NCBI GenBank assembly: GCA_905182335.1
Contig: CAJJBE010000006.1
Coordinates: forward strand, 62,001-126,000
Direction of reading: 5' to 3'
From: Flavobacteriales bacterium UBA4466
GTDB taxonomy: Bacteria; Bacteroidota; Bacteroidia; Flavobacteriales_D; Crocinitomicaceae
Length of the DNA: 64,000 nucleotides
Positions 1-8,944 of the stretch are shown here, one piece after another. The first letter of the stretch is position 1. Every line of letters starts with the position of its first letter. The position numbers and the translations under genes were made by a program. A model generated the notes under the pieces. The model was not told where the DNA came from. It saw only the letters and a list, made by a program, of their open reading frames with translations, and ran no database searches.

Positions 1-171
1 GAGTCAGAATCAATAGAGCTTAAAAGAGAATTAAATATAACCTTTGATTTACTAATGGATGTTTTTAAGCAACAACAGAATAAAATCACATTAACCTGCA
101 GAAATAAAAAATATACGCGTACGTTCCTATACACTGAGCGTAAGCAGTTAATAATAATCGAAAAGAATTAG
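1..171 (+). CDS. DUF6702-like protein, C-terminal fragment (5' end outside window)
   Basis: An open frame runs from the first base to a TAG at 169-171, giving the last 56 residues of a protein whose start lies outside the window. The tail has the pattern FDLLMDVFKQQQNK followed by a basic beta-strand-like end. This resembles the C-terminus of DUF6702 proteins, small exported Bacteroidota proteins of unknown function that are often encoded directly before an M1 peptidase. Here only one base separates the stop from the next ATG, so the two genes are probably one transcript. The family call rests on a short fragment and on gene order, so it is tentative. Confidence 0.5.
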   Translation, partial: ESESIELKRELNITFDLLMDVFKQQQNKITLTCRNKKYTRTFLYTERKQLIIIEKN

Positions 172-172
172 A

Positions 173-2467
173 ATGAAGAAACTTTTACTTTTAGCCGGAT
201 TCATTCCTGCCTTCGCTTTTAGCCAAGAGCAAAACAAATTCGCTCAACTTGGACAAGAGCTACCTACTCCAAACGAATATCGTAATGCCGCTGGCGGACC
301 AGGCCATAATTACTTTCAACAAAAAGCAGATTACAAGATTAAAGTCGAGATTGACGATGAGAATCAAAAGATAATAGGTGAAGAAACAATAACCTATACA
401 AATAACTCCCCAGACAAACTAGAGTATTTGTGGATTCAACTTGATCAAAATGTGCGCGCAGATAATTCTGATTCAAAGCTGATTTCTATAGAACGAATGG
501 AAGACTTTAAATCTATCAGTGATGTTGAGAATAAAATGTTATACTTCGATGGAGGCTTTAAAATTGAAGAAGTAAAAACAACTTCAGGGAAAGAAATTTC
601 TTATTCAATCAATAAAACAATGCTAAGAATAAACCTTGAAAAACCCCTTGACTCTAAAGGTGTTATGTCGTTTAGTGTAAAGTGGTGGTATAATATAAAT
701 GACCGGATGAAAATTGGAGGCCGAAGTGGTTTTGAACACTTTAAGGAGAATAATAATTACCTATACACGATAGCTCAGTGGTTCCCAAGAATGTGTGTTT
801 ACAGTGATGTAGAAGGATGGCAGAACAAACAATTCTTAGGTCGTGGTGAATTTGCACTTCCCTTTGGAGATTACGAAGTTTCAATCACAGTACCTGCAGA
901 CCACATAGTTGGCTCTACAGGAGAATTACAAAATTTGAGTAGCGTATTGACTACTGAGCAGCGTTCACGACTAAAAAAAGCTAAAAACTCAGACATACCT
1001 ATACTTATTGTTACTCAAGATGAGGCCGAAGTATCAGAGAAAGAAAAATCTAAGAACAAGAAGACATGGCTGTTTAAAGCTAAAAACGTAAGAGATTTTG
1101 CCTTTGCTTCATCTCGAAAATTCATGTGGGATGCCCAAGGTATTGAAATTGGCGGTAAAAACATTATGGCCATGTCTTATTACCCAAAAGAGGGGAATCC
1201 ACTTTGGGAGCGCTATTCAACAAAATTAGTTGCCCACACCCTAAAAGCTTATTCCAAGTATACTGTTGACTATCCCTATCCTGTTGCAATTTCAGTACAC
1301 TCTAAGTGGATTGGAATGGAATATCCAATGATTTGCTTTAATGGTGGTCGTCCTGATGATGACGGCACTTACTCTGAACGTAAGAAATATGGAATGTGGG
1401 GAGTTATTATACACGAGGTAGGACACAATTTCTTTCCTATGATTATTAATTCTGATGAGAGGCAATGGACATGGATGGATGAAGGGCTGAATACTTTTGT
1501 TCAATATCTGACAGAGCAAGAGTGGGAGCGCGGATACCCTTCCCGAAGAGGTCCCGCACATTTAATTGCTGATTATATGCGTGGAGATAAGGATCGTATC
1601 TCTCCTATCATGACTAATTCAGAGTCTATCTGGCAGTTTGGGAATAATGCTTATGGAAAACCTGCGACAGCCTTAAATATATTAAGAGAAACGGTAATGG
1701 GCCGCGAGTTATTTGACCATGCATTTAAAACATACTGTGAACGCTGGAAGTTTAAACACCCTACTCCTGCTGATTTTTTTAGAACAATGGAAGATGCTTC
1801 TGCCGTTGACTTAGATTGGTTCTGGAGGGGATGGTTTTATACAACAAATCATGTCGATATCAGTATTGATGAAGTCAATTGGTTTGAGTTGAATTCTGGA
1901 GACCCTTTAGTGGAAAAAGCTAAATCTAGAACTGCGAATGAAGTGTCTGACAAACATATCGGTGTAGCGAGAAATAAAGAAACAATCAAAGAGACCGTTA
2001 ACGAAAGGGATGCTGATATCGATGATTTCTACGGTAATCGTGATATTTATAAAGTTGATGCTTTGGATAATCAGGATTACGAAACCCTCAAGAAGACCTT
2101 GACTAAAAAGCAATTAGAACTATTGAATTCAGAGAAACAGATTTATGAAGTAAAATTATCAAACATTGGAGGAATACCAATGCCACTAATCCTAGAGTTT
2201 ACGTTTTCAGATAATACTACTGAAGTAATTCGTATTCCAGCAGAAATATGGAGGAGACATGAGAGCAATATTTCAAAAGTATTCATTTTTAATAAGGCAG
2301 TTTCTTCATTGCGTTTAGATCCATTTCTTGAAACAGCTGATACTGATTTAAGTAATAATAATTGGCCTTCGAAAAACACACCATCACGGTATGATTTATT
2401 TAAAAAGAAAAATACTGGAGAAAACCTAATGCAAAGAGATAGGAGATTAAAAGAGATGTCTAAATAG
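173..2467 (+). CDS. M1 family metallopeptidase, secreted
   Basis: A 764-residue zinc peptidase with an N-terminal signal peptide (hydrophobic stretch ending at AFSQ, about residue 18), so it is probably exported to the periplasm or cell surface. The gluzincin motif HEVGH lies at residues 414-418. The third zinc ligand E437 follows after the usual 18 residues, in WMDEGLN. The exopeptidase motif GMEYP at about residue 382 replaces the usual GAMEN-type loop, as is common in Bacteroidota M1 proteins. A C-terminal region of about 200 residues follows the catalytic part. Family members remove N-terminal residues from peptides. The start is the first ATG, one base after the preceding stop. Confidence 0.93.
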   Translation: MKKLLLLAGFIPAFAFSQEQNKFAQLGQELPTPNEYRNAAGGPGHNYFQQKADYKIKVEIDDENQKIIGEETITYTNNSPDKLEYLWIQLDQNVRADNSDSKLISIERMEDFKSISDVENKMLYFDGGFKIEEVKTTSGKEISYSINKTMLRINLEKPLDSKGVMSFSVKWWYNINDRMKIGGRSGFEHFKENNNYLYTIAQWFPRMCVYSDVEGWQNKQFLGRGEFALPFGDYEVSITVPADHIVGSTGELQNLSSVLTTEQRSRLKKAKNSDIPILIVTQDEAEVSEKEKSKNKKTWLFKAKNVRDFAFASSRKFMWDAQGIEIGGKNIMAMSYYPKEGNPLWERYSTKLVAHTLKAYSKYTVDYPYPVAISVHSKWIGMEYPMICFNGGRPDDDGTYSERKKYGMWGVIIHEVGHNFFPMIINSDERQWTWMDEGLNTFVQYLTEQEWERGYPSRRGPAHLIADYMRGDKDRISPIMTNSESIWQFGNNAYGKPATALNILRETVMGRELFDHAFKTYCERWKFKHPTPADFFRTMEDASAVDLDWFWRGWFYTTNHVDISIDEVNWFELNSGDPLVEKAKSRTANEVSDKHIGVARNKETIKETVNERDADIDDFYGNRDIYKVDALDNQDYETLKKTLTKKQLELLNSEKQIYEVKLSNIGGIPMPLILEFTFSDNTTEVIRIPAEIWRRHESNISKVFIFNKAVSSLRLDPFLETADTDLSNNNWPSKNTPSRYDLFKKKNTGENLMQRDRRLKEMSK

Positions 2468-2468
2468 A

Positions 2469-3173
2469 TTATCTATTCATTTGCTGATAGTGCTCAAACT
2501 TATCCTTGATAAACGTTATTAACTCCATTTCTGAGGCAGTTTTTAAGAACGTTTCATCCATATTTAAGAATGAGATGAAAGACTCAAATTCATTGTTCGA
2601 AAGTTCGATGATATCATATGCTGCGTATGTCCTCAATAACTCTTGAAGAATGCGCTGCTGATTATCTATATGCTCTTGCTTGGCGACCCAGCGTTTTGAT
2701 TGCTCTTTCTTAGAGAAAGCCTGATAAAGAGCCGTAATTGGACTCAGAAGCACACCTATCCCTGTAACCATTCGTGTTTCACGCATCGCCAAAGCTTGTC
2801 GCTCTTCCTTGATTTGCTTCAAAGACTTTAAGGGCTTAACGTTAACAGCCTCAAACTCTTGAGCCTTACCTTCAATAAAGTAAAAAGCCTCATGCTGACA
2901 ATCATTATTTCCGACAACAATAACGTTCACAACTGGATACCCCCTTACAGACAAAGAAATCGAGTCGCCCTGACTGACATAAACAGAGAAAGAGCCATTT
3001 GGCTGTCCAAAAACGCCCCTTCCGTTTGACCTATTAATTACCATTAAATTATAAAATGCCTGAGGTCGCAAAGTATCCGAAATACTCCCTGTAAAAAGTA
3101 CCTTGTCGCATTCTTGCGCATGAGACATTGTGATGCATGCTAGAATTAGTGCTATTATAATATTTATTTTCAA
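2469..3173 (-). CDS. Exported protein with carboxypeptidase-like regulatory domain
   Basis: A 234-residue protein with a signal peptide (residues 1-19, ending SHAQ). Residues 20-110 look like a small beta-sandwich of the carboxypeptidase-regulatory (CarboxypepD_reg-like) type, with the pattern GxFGQPNGSFSVYVSQGDSISLSVRGYP. The remainder, about 110-234, is helical and rich in charged residues. Proteins like this are common and uncharacterised in Bacteroidota, and no catalytic motif is visible. It converges on the M1 peptidase gene with one base between the stops and is transcribed away from mnmA. The function is unknown. Confidence 0.7.
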   Translation of the reverse strand: MKINIIIALILACITMSHAQECDKVLFTGSISDTLRPQAFYNLMVINRSNGRGVFGQPNGSFSVYVSQGDSISLSVRGYPVVNVIVVGNNDCQHEAFYFIEGKAQEFEAVNVKPLKSLKQIKEERQALAMRETRMVTGIGVLLSPITALYQAFSKKEQSKRWVAKQEHIDNQQRILQELLRTYAAYDIIELSNNEFESFISFLNMDETFLKTASEMELITFIKDKFEHYQQMNR

Positions 3174-3256
3174 TATTGGCTAATTTACAAAAATAGTGCG
3201 CCATTCCTACTCTAGTAGAGCTTAACAAATGTTAAACTTGATCTTGTGCTTTTTTA

Positions 3257-3286
3257 TTGTGTAGTAGTAAATAAGTGGTAATTTTG
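3257..3286 (+). promoter_or_regulatory. Bacteroidota-type promoter for mnmA
   Basis: TTG at 3257-3259 and TAATTTTG at 3279-3286 are separated by exactly 19 bp, which matches the Bacteroidota consensus. The -7 box ends four bases before the mnmA ATG, so transcription should begin at or next to the start codon and leave essentially no leader. Confidence 0.65.
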
Positions 3287-3290
3287 CATT

Positions 3291-4469
3291 ATGAAACGTG
3301 TAGTAGTAGGTTTGTCTGGAGGTGTCGATTCAAGTGTAACAGCATTGCTCTTGAAGCAACAAGGGTATGAAGTGATTGGTATGTTCATGCGTAACTGGCA
3401 CGATGAAACTGTCACTATATCTGATGATTGTCCTTGGATTGATGACTCTAACGATGCACTCCTAATTGCTCAGCAATTAGACATTCCGTTCCAGGTAATT
3501 GATTTAAGTAAAGAATACAAAGAGCGGATCGTTGACTATATGTTCGGTGAGTATAAAAATGGTCGAACTCCAAATCCTGATATACTATGTAATCGTGAGA
3601 TAAAATTTGATGTTTTTTTAAAATCAGCAATAGAACTTGGCGCTGATTATGTTGCTACAGGACACTACTGTCAAAAAACTGAGCATAAGGATGGTAGCTT
3701 TGGGCTTGTCGCTGGTGCCGACCCTAATAAAGATCAATCTTATTTCTTGTGTCAATTGAGTCAAGAGCAATTATCCAAGGCGCTCTTCCCTATTGGGGCT
3801 ATTTTAAAGCCTGAGGTAAGAAGGATTGCCGAGGAAAATGGCCTCCATACTGCGGACAAAAAGGATTCTCAAGGATTATGTTTTGTTGGAAAAATAAGCT
3901 TACCTATATTTTTACAGCAAAAATTAGATCCCATTCAGGGTGATATCGTTGAGTTACCATCTGATTTAGTTCAGTACAAAAAATACCAAGCCTTAAAGCG
4001 AATAGAGGATAATATTGAATTATTAGCAGCTCCTTTTGTTTACACTCCGGAAATGGGGCAAGTTGTTACTAGTCATCAAGGCGCACATTACTATACCATT
4101 GGGCAGAGACGAGGACTACACATTGGTGGTAGACCAAAACCTTCATTTATTGTTGGATTGAATGTCACTTCGAATACCGTATACTCGGGCCAAACGGATG
4201 AGCATCCAGGATTGAATAAACATGCTCTTAAGATTGCTCCAGAAGATTTACATTTTATTTCAAGTCTTTATAATCACGCTAATATTAATGGATTGAATTG
4301 CAATATTAGAATTCGCTATAGGCAAGAATTACAAAAAGGTAAGATTATAATAAAGGACTCTGGTGTTTATGTTTTATTTGAAGCTATTCAAAGGGGTGTT
4401 ACACCTGGTCAATTTGCAGCGTTCTACATTTTAGACGAACTAATCGCTTCAGGTGTTATTGCTCACTAG
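3291..4469 (+). CDS. mnmA: tRNA-specific 2-thiouridylase MnmA
   Basis: A 392-residue cytoplasmic enzyme that thiolates U34 of the tRNAs for Lys, Glu and Gln, using ATP and sulfur from a relay protein. The ATP-pyrophosphatase P-loop SGGVDSS is at residues 9-15. The two catalytic cysteines are C100 (in TPNPDILCN) and C197 (in SQGLCFVGK), and the tRNA-binding segment GQRRGLHIGG is present. Length is normal, with a longer than usual insertion near residues 205-235. Its last 21 bases overlap, on the other strand, the 3' end of a broken XRE-type regulator. Tandem tRNA-Glu genes, whose products it would modify, lie elsewhere in this window. Confidence 0.96.
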   Translation: MKRVVVGLSGGVDSSVTALLLKQQGYEVIGMFMRNWHDETVTISDDCPWIDDSNDALLIAQQLDIPFQVIDLSKEYKERIVDYMFGEYKNGRTPNPDILCNREIKFDVFLKSAIELGADYVATGHYCQKTEHKDGSFGLVAGADPNKDQSYFLCQLSQEQLSKALFPIGAILKPEVRRIAEENGLHTADKKDSQGLCFVGKISLPIFLQQKLDPIQGDIVELPSDLVQYKKYQALKRIEDNIELLAAPFVYTPEMGQVVTSHQGAHYYTIGQRRGLHIGGRPKPSFIVGLNVTSNTVYSGQTDEHPGLNKHALKIAPEDLHFISSLYNHANINGLNCNIRIRYRQELQKGKIIIKDSGVYVLFEAIQRGVTPGQFAAFYILDELIASGVIAH

Positions 4470-4791
4470 GGGGTTATAAGTTTTAAAACTTCCGTCAGTA
4501 TAAACAATAACAATTCGCTCTATTTCTTTTTGAGGAGCACTGCCTATAATTGTTTTTTCATCCTTTCTTGATGACGATTCAAATTCAACATCTCGCGTTA
4601 CCCCAGTGATTAGCCATGAAGCATTTACGCTAGAATAGGACGAAATAATTTTAGAGAGAAAATCTAGGCTTGGATTTTTTCTTCCACTGATAAAATGCCA
4701 AAGGTTGGATCTTTTTATCTCAATTTTATCTGCAAATGATTATGGGGTCATTAGCTTTGATGATAATCTTTACTCGATCTTGAATTAACAT
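4449..4791 (-). pseudogene. XRE/Cro-CI family regulator, disrupted by frameshift and stop
   Basis: Read on the minus strand, an ATG at 4791 opens MLIQDRVKIIIKAND, the usual first helix of small Bacteroidota XRE regulators. After a frame change the protein continues as TP-stop-SFADKIEIKRSNLWHF, then ISGRKNPSLDFL, VNASWLITG and the family's usual end (EIERIVIVYTDGSFKTY). The stop is TGA at 4449-4451. The helix-turn-helix is therefore complete except for two lesions close together: a loss of a few bases (not a multiple of three) around 4748 and an in-frame TAA at about 4740. Two independent lesions argue for a pseudogene rather than a single sequencing error. It overlaps the mnmA 3' end by 21 bases. 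Confidence 0.75.
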
Positions 4792-4854
4792 TTGTAAATA
4801 GTTTTCGTTTACAATAAAAATCAAAATTTACGTGTTTACAAAAGTAATTAAATC

Positions 4855-4885
4855 AAAAAAAACCACGCGATAATCATCACGTGGC
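4855..4885 (-). terminator. Intrinsic terminator after the small ORF at 4908-5099
   Basis: On the minus strand a CCACG/CGTGG stem (4863-4867 with 4880-4884, extended inside by GAT/ATC) is followed by eight T residues (4862-4855). It lies 23 bases after the stop of the 63-residue ORF and supports that ORF being transcribed. Confidence 0.7.
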
Positions 4886-4907
4886 TATATATAAATCTGC
4901 TGATTAC

Positions 4908-5099
4908 TTAATTTAAAGAAAAGTAGATTGACGTTTCTTGAGTTGATTTTGATTCTTCACCTCTCTTAATTGCATCCATTAATTTAGCTACTTGAAAAAT
5001 AGTCAAGTTACTACTTTGTCCCTCTACTTTATGTTGCGATAATTTATATTTCGCTGTCTTCATTGTATTACTCATTATATCTATCCCTGTTAATTGCAT
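4908..5099 (-). CDS. Small hypothetical protein (up to 63 aa)
   Basis: A short ORF whose product I do not recognise. Two ATG codons are possible: 5099 (63 aa) or 5075 (55 aa, starting MSNTMKTAKYK). The protein is polar, with a basic N-terminus and one amphipathic stretch (LTIFQVAKLMDAIKRG), and has no signal peptide or membrane segment. Support for it being real comes from a good intrinsic terminator just downstream (4855-4885) and non-coding sequence on both sides. It stands alone between the XRE pseudogene and the DUF3820 gene, so it could once have been regulated by, or partnered with, that broken regulator. This last point is speculation. Confidence 0.45.
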   Translation of the reverse strand: MQLTGIDIMSNTMKTAKYKLSQHKVEGQSSNLTIFQVAKLMDAIKRGEESKSTQETSIYFSLN

Positions 5100-5274
5100 A
5101 TCTGATAAAATATTAATTACAAGGGCGTTTACGGCGCCTAGTTCTAGAATGTTACAAAATAATTAAAAAAAAGTTTTTCAGTAAACAAACATCTAACTAC
5201 ATAAATGATATTATATATTGTAAAGTACTGTTAATCAAATTATTAACAATATGTTTGTGTGAGGTCATAGAATG

Positions 5275-5490
5275 TTATCTTTTCTCTATTAACGGGTATA
5301 TTAGATCTTCTAACCCGTTAATTTTAATCTCTAATATTAATCCTAACTGCCTTCCTAGCATTCCTGCAGGAAAGCCTTTATTCTTATACCAAACGAGATA
5401 TGGCTCAGGGATATAGATCAGATGCTTCCCTATGTACTTACCATAAGGCATTCGCGCATTCGCTAAAACAACCAATTCATGTCTACCCAC
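5275..5490 (-). CDS. DUF3820 family protein
   Basis: A 71-residue protein matching the DUF3820 pattern: MPYGKYIGKHL, then IPEPYLVWYKNKGFPAG, then a leucine-rich stretch ending EIKINGLEDLIYPL. The function of this widespread family is unknown. The ATG lies 7 bases after the pepD stop, so it is probably the last gene of the ettA-VF530-pepD unit. Confidence 0.85.
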   Translation of the reverse strand: MGRHELVVLANARMPYGKYIGKHLIYIPEPYLVWYKNKGFPAGMLGRQLGLILEIKINGLEDLIYPLIEKR

Positions 5491-5497
5491 CCCTATC

Positions 5498-6955
5498 TTA
5501 TTTAGTTGGAATTTGCTCTAATACAGCCAATAGGTAGCCCCAATATTTCTGTACAGAGGAAATTTGACATTTTTCATCAGGTGAATGTGCCGCCCTTATA
5601 TTTGGCCCAAATGAAATCATATCCACATCTGGTAGATGCTTCAATAGAATCCCACACTCTAATCCTGCATGACACGCTTTCACTTTTGGCTCTTCATTAT
5701 ATCGCTCCCTATAAAGATTCGCCATGATATCTAAAATCACAGAATCTTTATTTGGCTGCCACCCTGGATAATCGCCTGATTGAACTACTACACAACCTAT
5801 AGATTCAAAAGCTGCTCTAATGGTATTTGCTAAATCATCCTTTGTGCTCTCCACGCTACTCCTTTGTAGTGATTGAGTATCAAATGATCCATTGTGAAGA
5901 ATAACACGCGCTAAGCTTGAAGATGCTTCTACAAGCCCCTCAATATCAGGGCTCATTCTGTAAACACCATTCTGTAATGAGTAGATAGCATTTAGAATTT
6001 TATATAGTTCCCCGTGCTCAACAGCGTAATCAACTTCAACTGAAACTTCATTAATAGTACATTTTAGCTCAAACTCAATCGATCTAAATTCAGTAGATAT
6101 AATATCACTAATCTTTTGAAATTCAGCTATTAGTGGTGTAACAGCATCTTTGTCAACAGCAATTATTGCAACAGACTCTCTAGGTATTGCATTACGTAAG
6201 CTGCCACCATCAATTGAAATTAATTGGTATTCAACAGTTGAAAATAAATGGTATAAAGTTCGATTCATAAATTTATTTGCATTACCCCTGCCTTTATCGA
6301 TATCCATTCCTGAATGGCCTCCCATTAGTCCTTTTACCGATAACTCAAGTATAACCGCATCACTATTTACAGGCTCTTTTTTATACTTGTACGATGTATT
6401 CGTATCAATTCCACCGGCACAACCAATAGATAACTCATCATCATCTTCAGTGTCTAAATTCAAAAGAATTTCTCCAGAAAAATTTGAAGGGTCTAATTGA
6501 ATAGCACCAGTCATACCTGTTTCTTCATCAATTGTAAACATTGCTTCAATCGCTGGATGATCAATATCCGTGGACGCTAGCATAGCCATAATAGTTGCTA
6601 CACCAATTCCATTATCAGAACCCAAAGTAGTTCCGCTTGCTCTTACCCAATCACCTTCTACAATCATATCAATCCCTTGATGGTCAAAATCAAAGATAGT
6701 ATCACTATTCTTTTGATGCACCATGTCTAAATGGGATTGAAGGATGATTGTTTTTCGAGTTTCCATTCCAGAAGACGCAGGCTTCTTGATAACAACGTTT
6801 CCTATTCCATCTTTAATGACTTCAAGTCCTAATTCAAACCCAAAGTTCATCATGAACTCAATCACTTGCTCTTCTTTCTTAGATGCTCTAGGGACAGCAT
6901 TTAAATCCGCAAAGTGATTCCACAATGCCTTAGGTTCTAAATCTCTTACACTCAT
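5498..6955 (-). CDS. pepD: Aminoacyl-histidine dipeptidase (M20 family, PepD type)
   Basis: A 485-residue cytosolic metallodipeptidase that cleaves Xaa-His and a broad range of other dipeptides. M20 metal-site motifs are present: SHLDMVH early, SDNGIG, the catalytic region DEETGMTGA, and AHSPDE near the C-terminus. A longer frame begins at 6994, but I chose the ATG at 6955 (MSVRDLEPKALW). It aligns with the usual PepD N-terminus and shares one base with the stop of the upstream VF530 gene (TAATG), a junction type repeated in this window. Its place after ettA and VF530 suggests translational coupling. Confidence 0.92.
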   Translation of the reverse strand: MSVRDLEPKALWNHFADLNAVPRASKKEEQVIEFMMNFGFELGLEVIKDGIGNVVIKKPASSGMETRKTIILQSHLDMVHQKNSDTIFDFDHQGIDMIVEGDWVRASGTTLGSDNGIGVATIMAMLASTDIDHPAIEAMFTIDEETGMTGAIQLDPSNFSGEILLNLDTEDDDELSIGCAGGIDTNTSYKYKKEPVNSDAVILELSVKGLMGGHSGMDIDKGRGNANKFMNRTLYHLFSTVEYQLISIDGGSLRNAIPRESVAIIAVDKDAVTPLIAEFQKISDIISTEFRSIEFELKCTINEVSVEVDYAVEHGELYKILNAIYSLQNGVYRMSPDIEGLVEASSSLARVILHNGSFDTQSLQRSSVESTKDDLANTIRAAFESIGCVVVQSGDYPGWQPNKDSVILDIMANLYRERYNEEPKVKACHAGLECGILLKHLPDVDMISFGPNIRAAHSPDEKCQISSVQKYWGYLLAVLEQIPTK

Positions 6956-7188
6956 TATTTGTCTTTCGAAAATTGATAAATTCTTTCTATCCATAGGTTT
7001 TCCACTTTAGCTCTAGCCCATGGAGTTTTCCTTAAGAATGTCAAGCTACTCTTTAGTGTTGGGTTGTTTTTAAAACAATTAATATTGACTAAATACCCCA
7101 TGTGATCCCATCCAAACTCTGACTCAAGTTCTTCCACGATAGACTTAAGTGTTTGACCATGAAGAGGATTGTTGGGTTGTTCAGCCAT
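6955..7188 (-). CDS. VF530 / DUF2132 family DNA-binding-like protein
   Basis: A 77-residue protein with the signature NNPLHGQTLKSIVEEL, then GW, INCFKNNPTLKSSLTFLRK and TPWAR. This is diagnostic of the VF530 (DUF2132) family, small helical proteins with a SAP-like or HTH-like fold and no established function. Both ends overlap neighbours by one base in TAATG junctions: its ATG with the ettA stop at 7188, and its stop with the pepD ATG at 6955. The three proteins are therefore probably made in a fixed order from one mRNA. Confidence 0.88.
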   Translation of the reverse strand: MAEQPNNPLHGQTLKSIVEELESEFGWDHMGYLVNINCFKNNPTLKSSLTFLRKTPWARAKVENLWIERIYQFSKDK

Positions 7189-8873
7189 TATTTCATTAAT
7201 TTCTTGTAGCGAATTCTTTTTGGTGCCTTATCACCTAAACGTTTTTTACGATTCTCTTCATATTCTGTATATGAACCCTCGAAAGAGTACACTTCAGAAT
7301 CACCTTCAAAAGCAAGTATATGAGTGCAAATTCGATCTAAGAACCATCTATCATGGGAAATAACTACAGCACAACCTGCGAAGTTCTGAATCCCCTCCTC
7401 TAGTGCTCTTAAAGTGTTAATATCAATATCATTTGTAGGCTCATCAAGTAAAAGAACGTTTGCCTCGATTTTTAATGTCATAGCTAAGTGAAGCCTATTT
7501 CTCTCACCACCGGATAAAACACCTACTTTTTTATTTTGATCTGAACCGCTAAAATTGAATTTAGATAGATAAGCACGAGAATTTATTTTTTGATTCCCTA
7601 TCTCTACAAACTCTAACCCGCTTGATACAACATCAAAAACTGTTCTTTCTGGCTTAATGTCATCATGAGTTTGATCCACATAGCCTAATTTAACGGTATC
7701 TCCCACTTTGAACTCACCAGAATCTGGCATCAATTCATTCATAATCATTTTAAATATTGTTGTCTTACCAGCACCATTAGGCCCAACAATACCAACAATA
7801 CCTGCAGGAGGTAAACTAAAGCTTAAATCACCATAAAGTAATTTATCACCAAATGCTTTTGAAACATGCTCTGCATCAATTACATTATTACCCAAACGAG
7901 GTCCGTTTGGAATAGGCATCTCAAGAACATCTTCTTTATCCTTAATGTCTTGAGATAGCATTTTGTCATAATTAGCAATACGCGCTTTGTTCTTCGCATG
8001 CCTTCCTTTTGGATTCATTTTAACCCATTCTAGCTCACGAGCAAGCATTTTCTGACGCTTAGATTCAGTTTTTTCTTCTGATTTCAAACGATTTCCTTTT
8101 TGCTCTAACCAAGACGAATAATTTCCCTTCCAAGGAATACCCTCTCCACGATCAAGTTCTAGTATCCAGCCAGCAACATTGTCAAGGAAATACCTATCGT
8201 GTGTCACTGCAATTACAGTTCCTTTATATTGCTGTAGATGTTGTTCTAACCACTCAATTGACTCAGCATCTAAGTGATTGGTAGGCTCATCTAATAGTAG
8301 AATGTCAGGGTTCTTAAGTAGTAATCGACATAGAGCAACTCTTCTGCGCTCACCTCCAGACAAAGTCCCAATCAACTGATCATCTGGTGGACATCTTAGT
8401 GCGTCCATTGCACGCTCAAGTTTAGTATCTAACTCCCAAGCATCTTGGGAGTCAATGATATCTTGAACCTCACCCTGTCTAGCAATTAACTTATCCATTT
8501 TGTCTGGGTTATTTATAATATCCTCATCCATAAATGAATTATTGATTTGTTCGAATTCTGCTAAAATATCAACAGTATCCTGAACACCTTCTGTAACAAT
8601 TTCTTTTACTGTTCTGGTTTCATCTAATTCTGGTTCCTGAGAAAGATAGCCGACCGAATAGCCATCCGAGAAAACAACATCTCCCTTGTACGACTTATCT
8701 AAACCAGCTATAATCTTCATCACTGTTGATTTACCTGAACCATTTAAGCCAATTATGCCAATTTTAGCACCATAGTAAAATGAAAGGTAAATGTTTTTGA
8801 TAATTTGCTTTCCTTGTGGAGTATCTTTAGATACTCCAACCATTGAAAATATAATCTTCTTATCGTCTGCCAT
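7188..8873 (-). CDS. ettA: Energy-dependent translational throttle protein EttA (ABC-F ATPase)
   Basis: A 561-residue protein with two ABC ATPase domains and no membrane segments, typical of ABC-F factors. In the EttA group these bind the ribosomal E site and gate entry into elongation according to the ATP/ADP ratio. The first domain shows GLNGSGKST, LSGGERRR and DEPTNHLD. The second shows GPNGAGKT, LSGGERNR and DEPTNDID. The linker between them carries the charged ABC-F interdomain helices. The frame is open up to 8963, but the ATG at 8873 (MADDKKIIFSM) gives the family length and N-terminus. The stop shares one base with the start of the VF530 gene. Confidence 0.94.
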   Translation of the reverse strand: MADDKKIIFSMVGVSKDTPQGKQIIKNIYLSFYYGAKIGIIGLNGSGKSTVMKIIAGLDKSYKGDVVFSDGYSVGYLSQEPELDETRTVKEIVTEGVQDTVDILAEFEQINNSFMDEDIINNPDKMDKLIARQGEVQDIIDSQDAWELDTKLERAMDALRCPPDDQLIGTLSGGERRRVALCRLLLKNPDILLLDEPTNHLDAESIEWLEQHLQQYKGTVIAVTHDRYFLDNVAGWILELDRGEGIPWKGNYSSWLEQKGNRLKSEEKTESKRQKMLARELEWVKMNPKGRHAKNKARIANYDKMLSQDIKDKEDVLEMPIPNGPRLGNNVIDAEHVSKAFGDKLLYGDLSFSLPPAGIVGIVGPNGAGKTTIFKMIMNELMPDSGEFKVGDTVKLGYVDQTHDDIKPERTVFDVVSSGLEFVEIGNQKINSRAYLSKFNFSGSDQNKKVGVLSGGERNRLHLAMTLKIEANVLLLDEPTNDIDINTLRALEEGIQNFAGCAVVISHDRWFLDRICTHILAFEGDSEVYSFEGSYTEYEENRKKRLGDKAPKRIRYKKLMK

Positions 8874-8944
8874 AACTTGAAAAAAATGAATTTTACCAAA
8901 GTTAACAAAAGAGATAATAAAATCTTTAAGAAACGACCAAGATA

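Noticed and set aside
1292-1561. 89-residue ORF antisense to the M1 peptidase
   Set aside because: It lies wholly within the catalytic domain of a clear M1 gene and shows no family pattern of its own.
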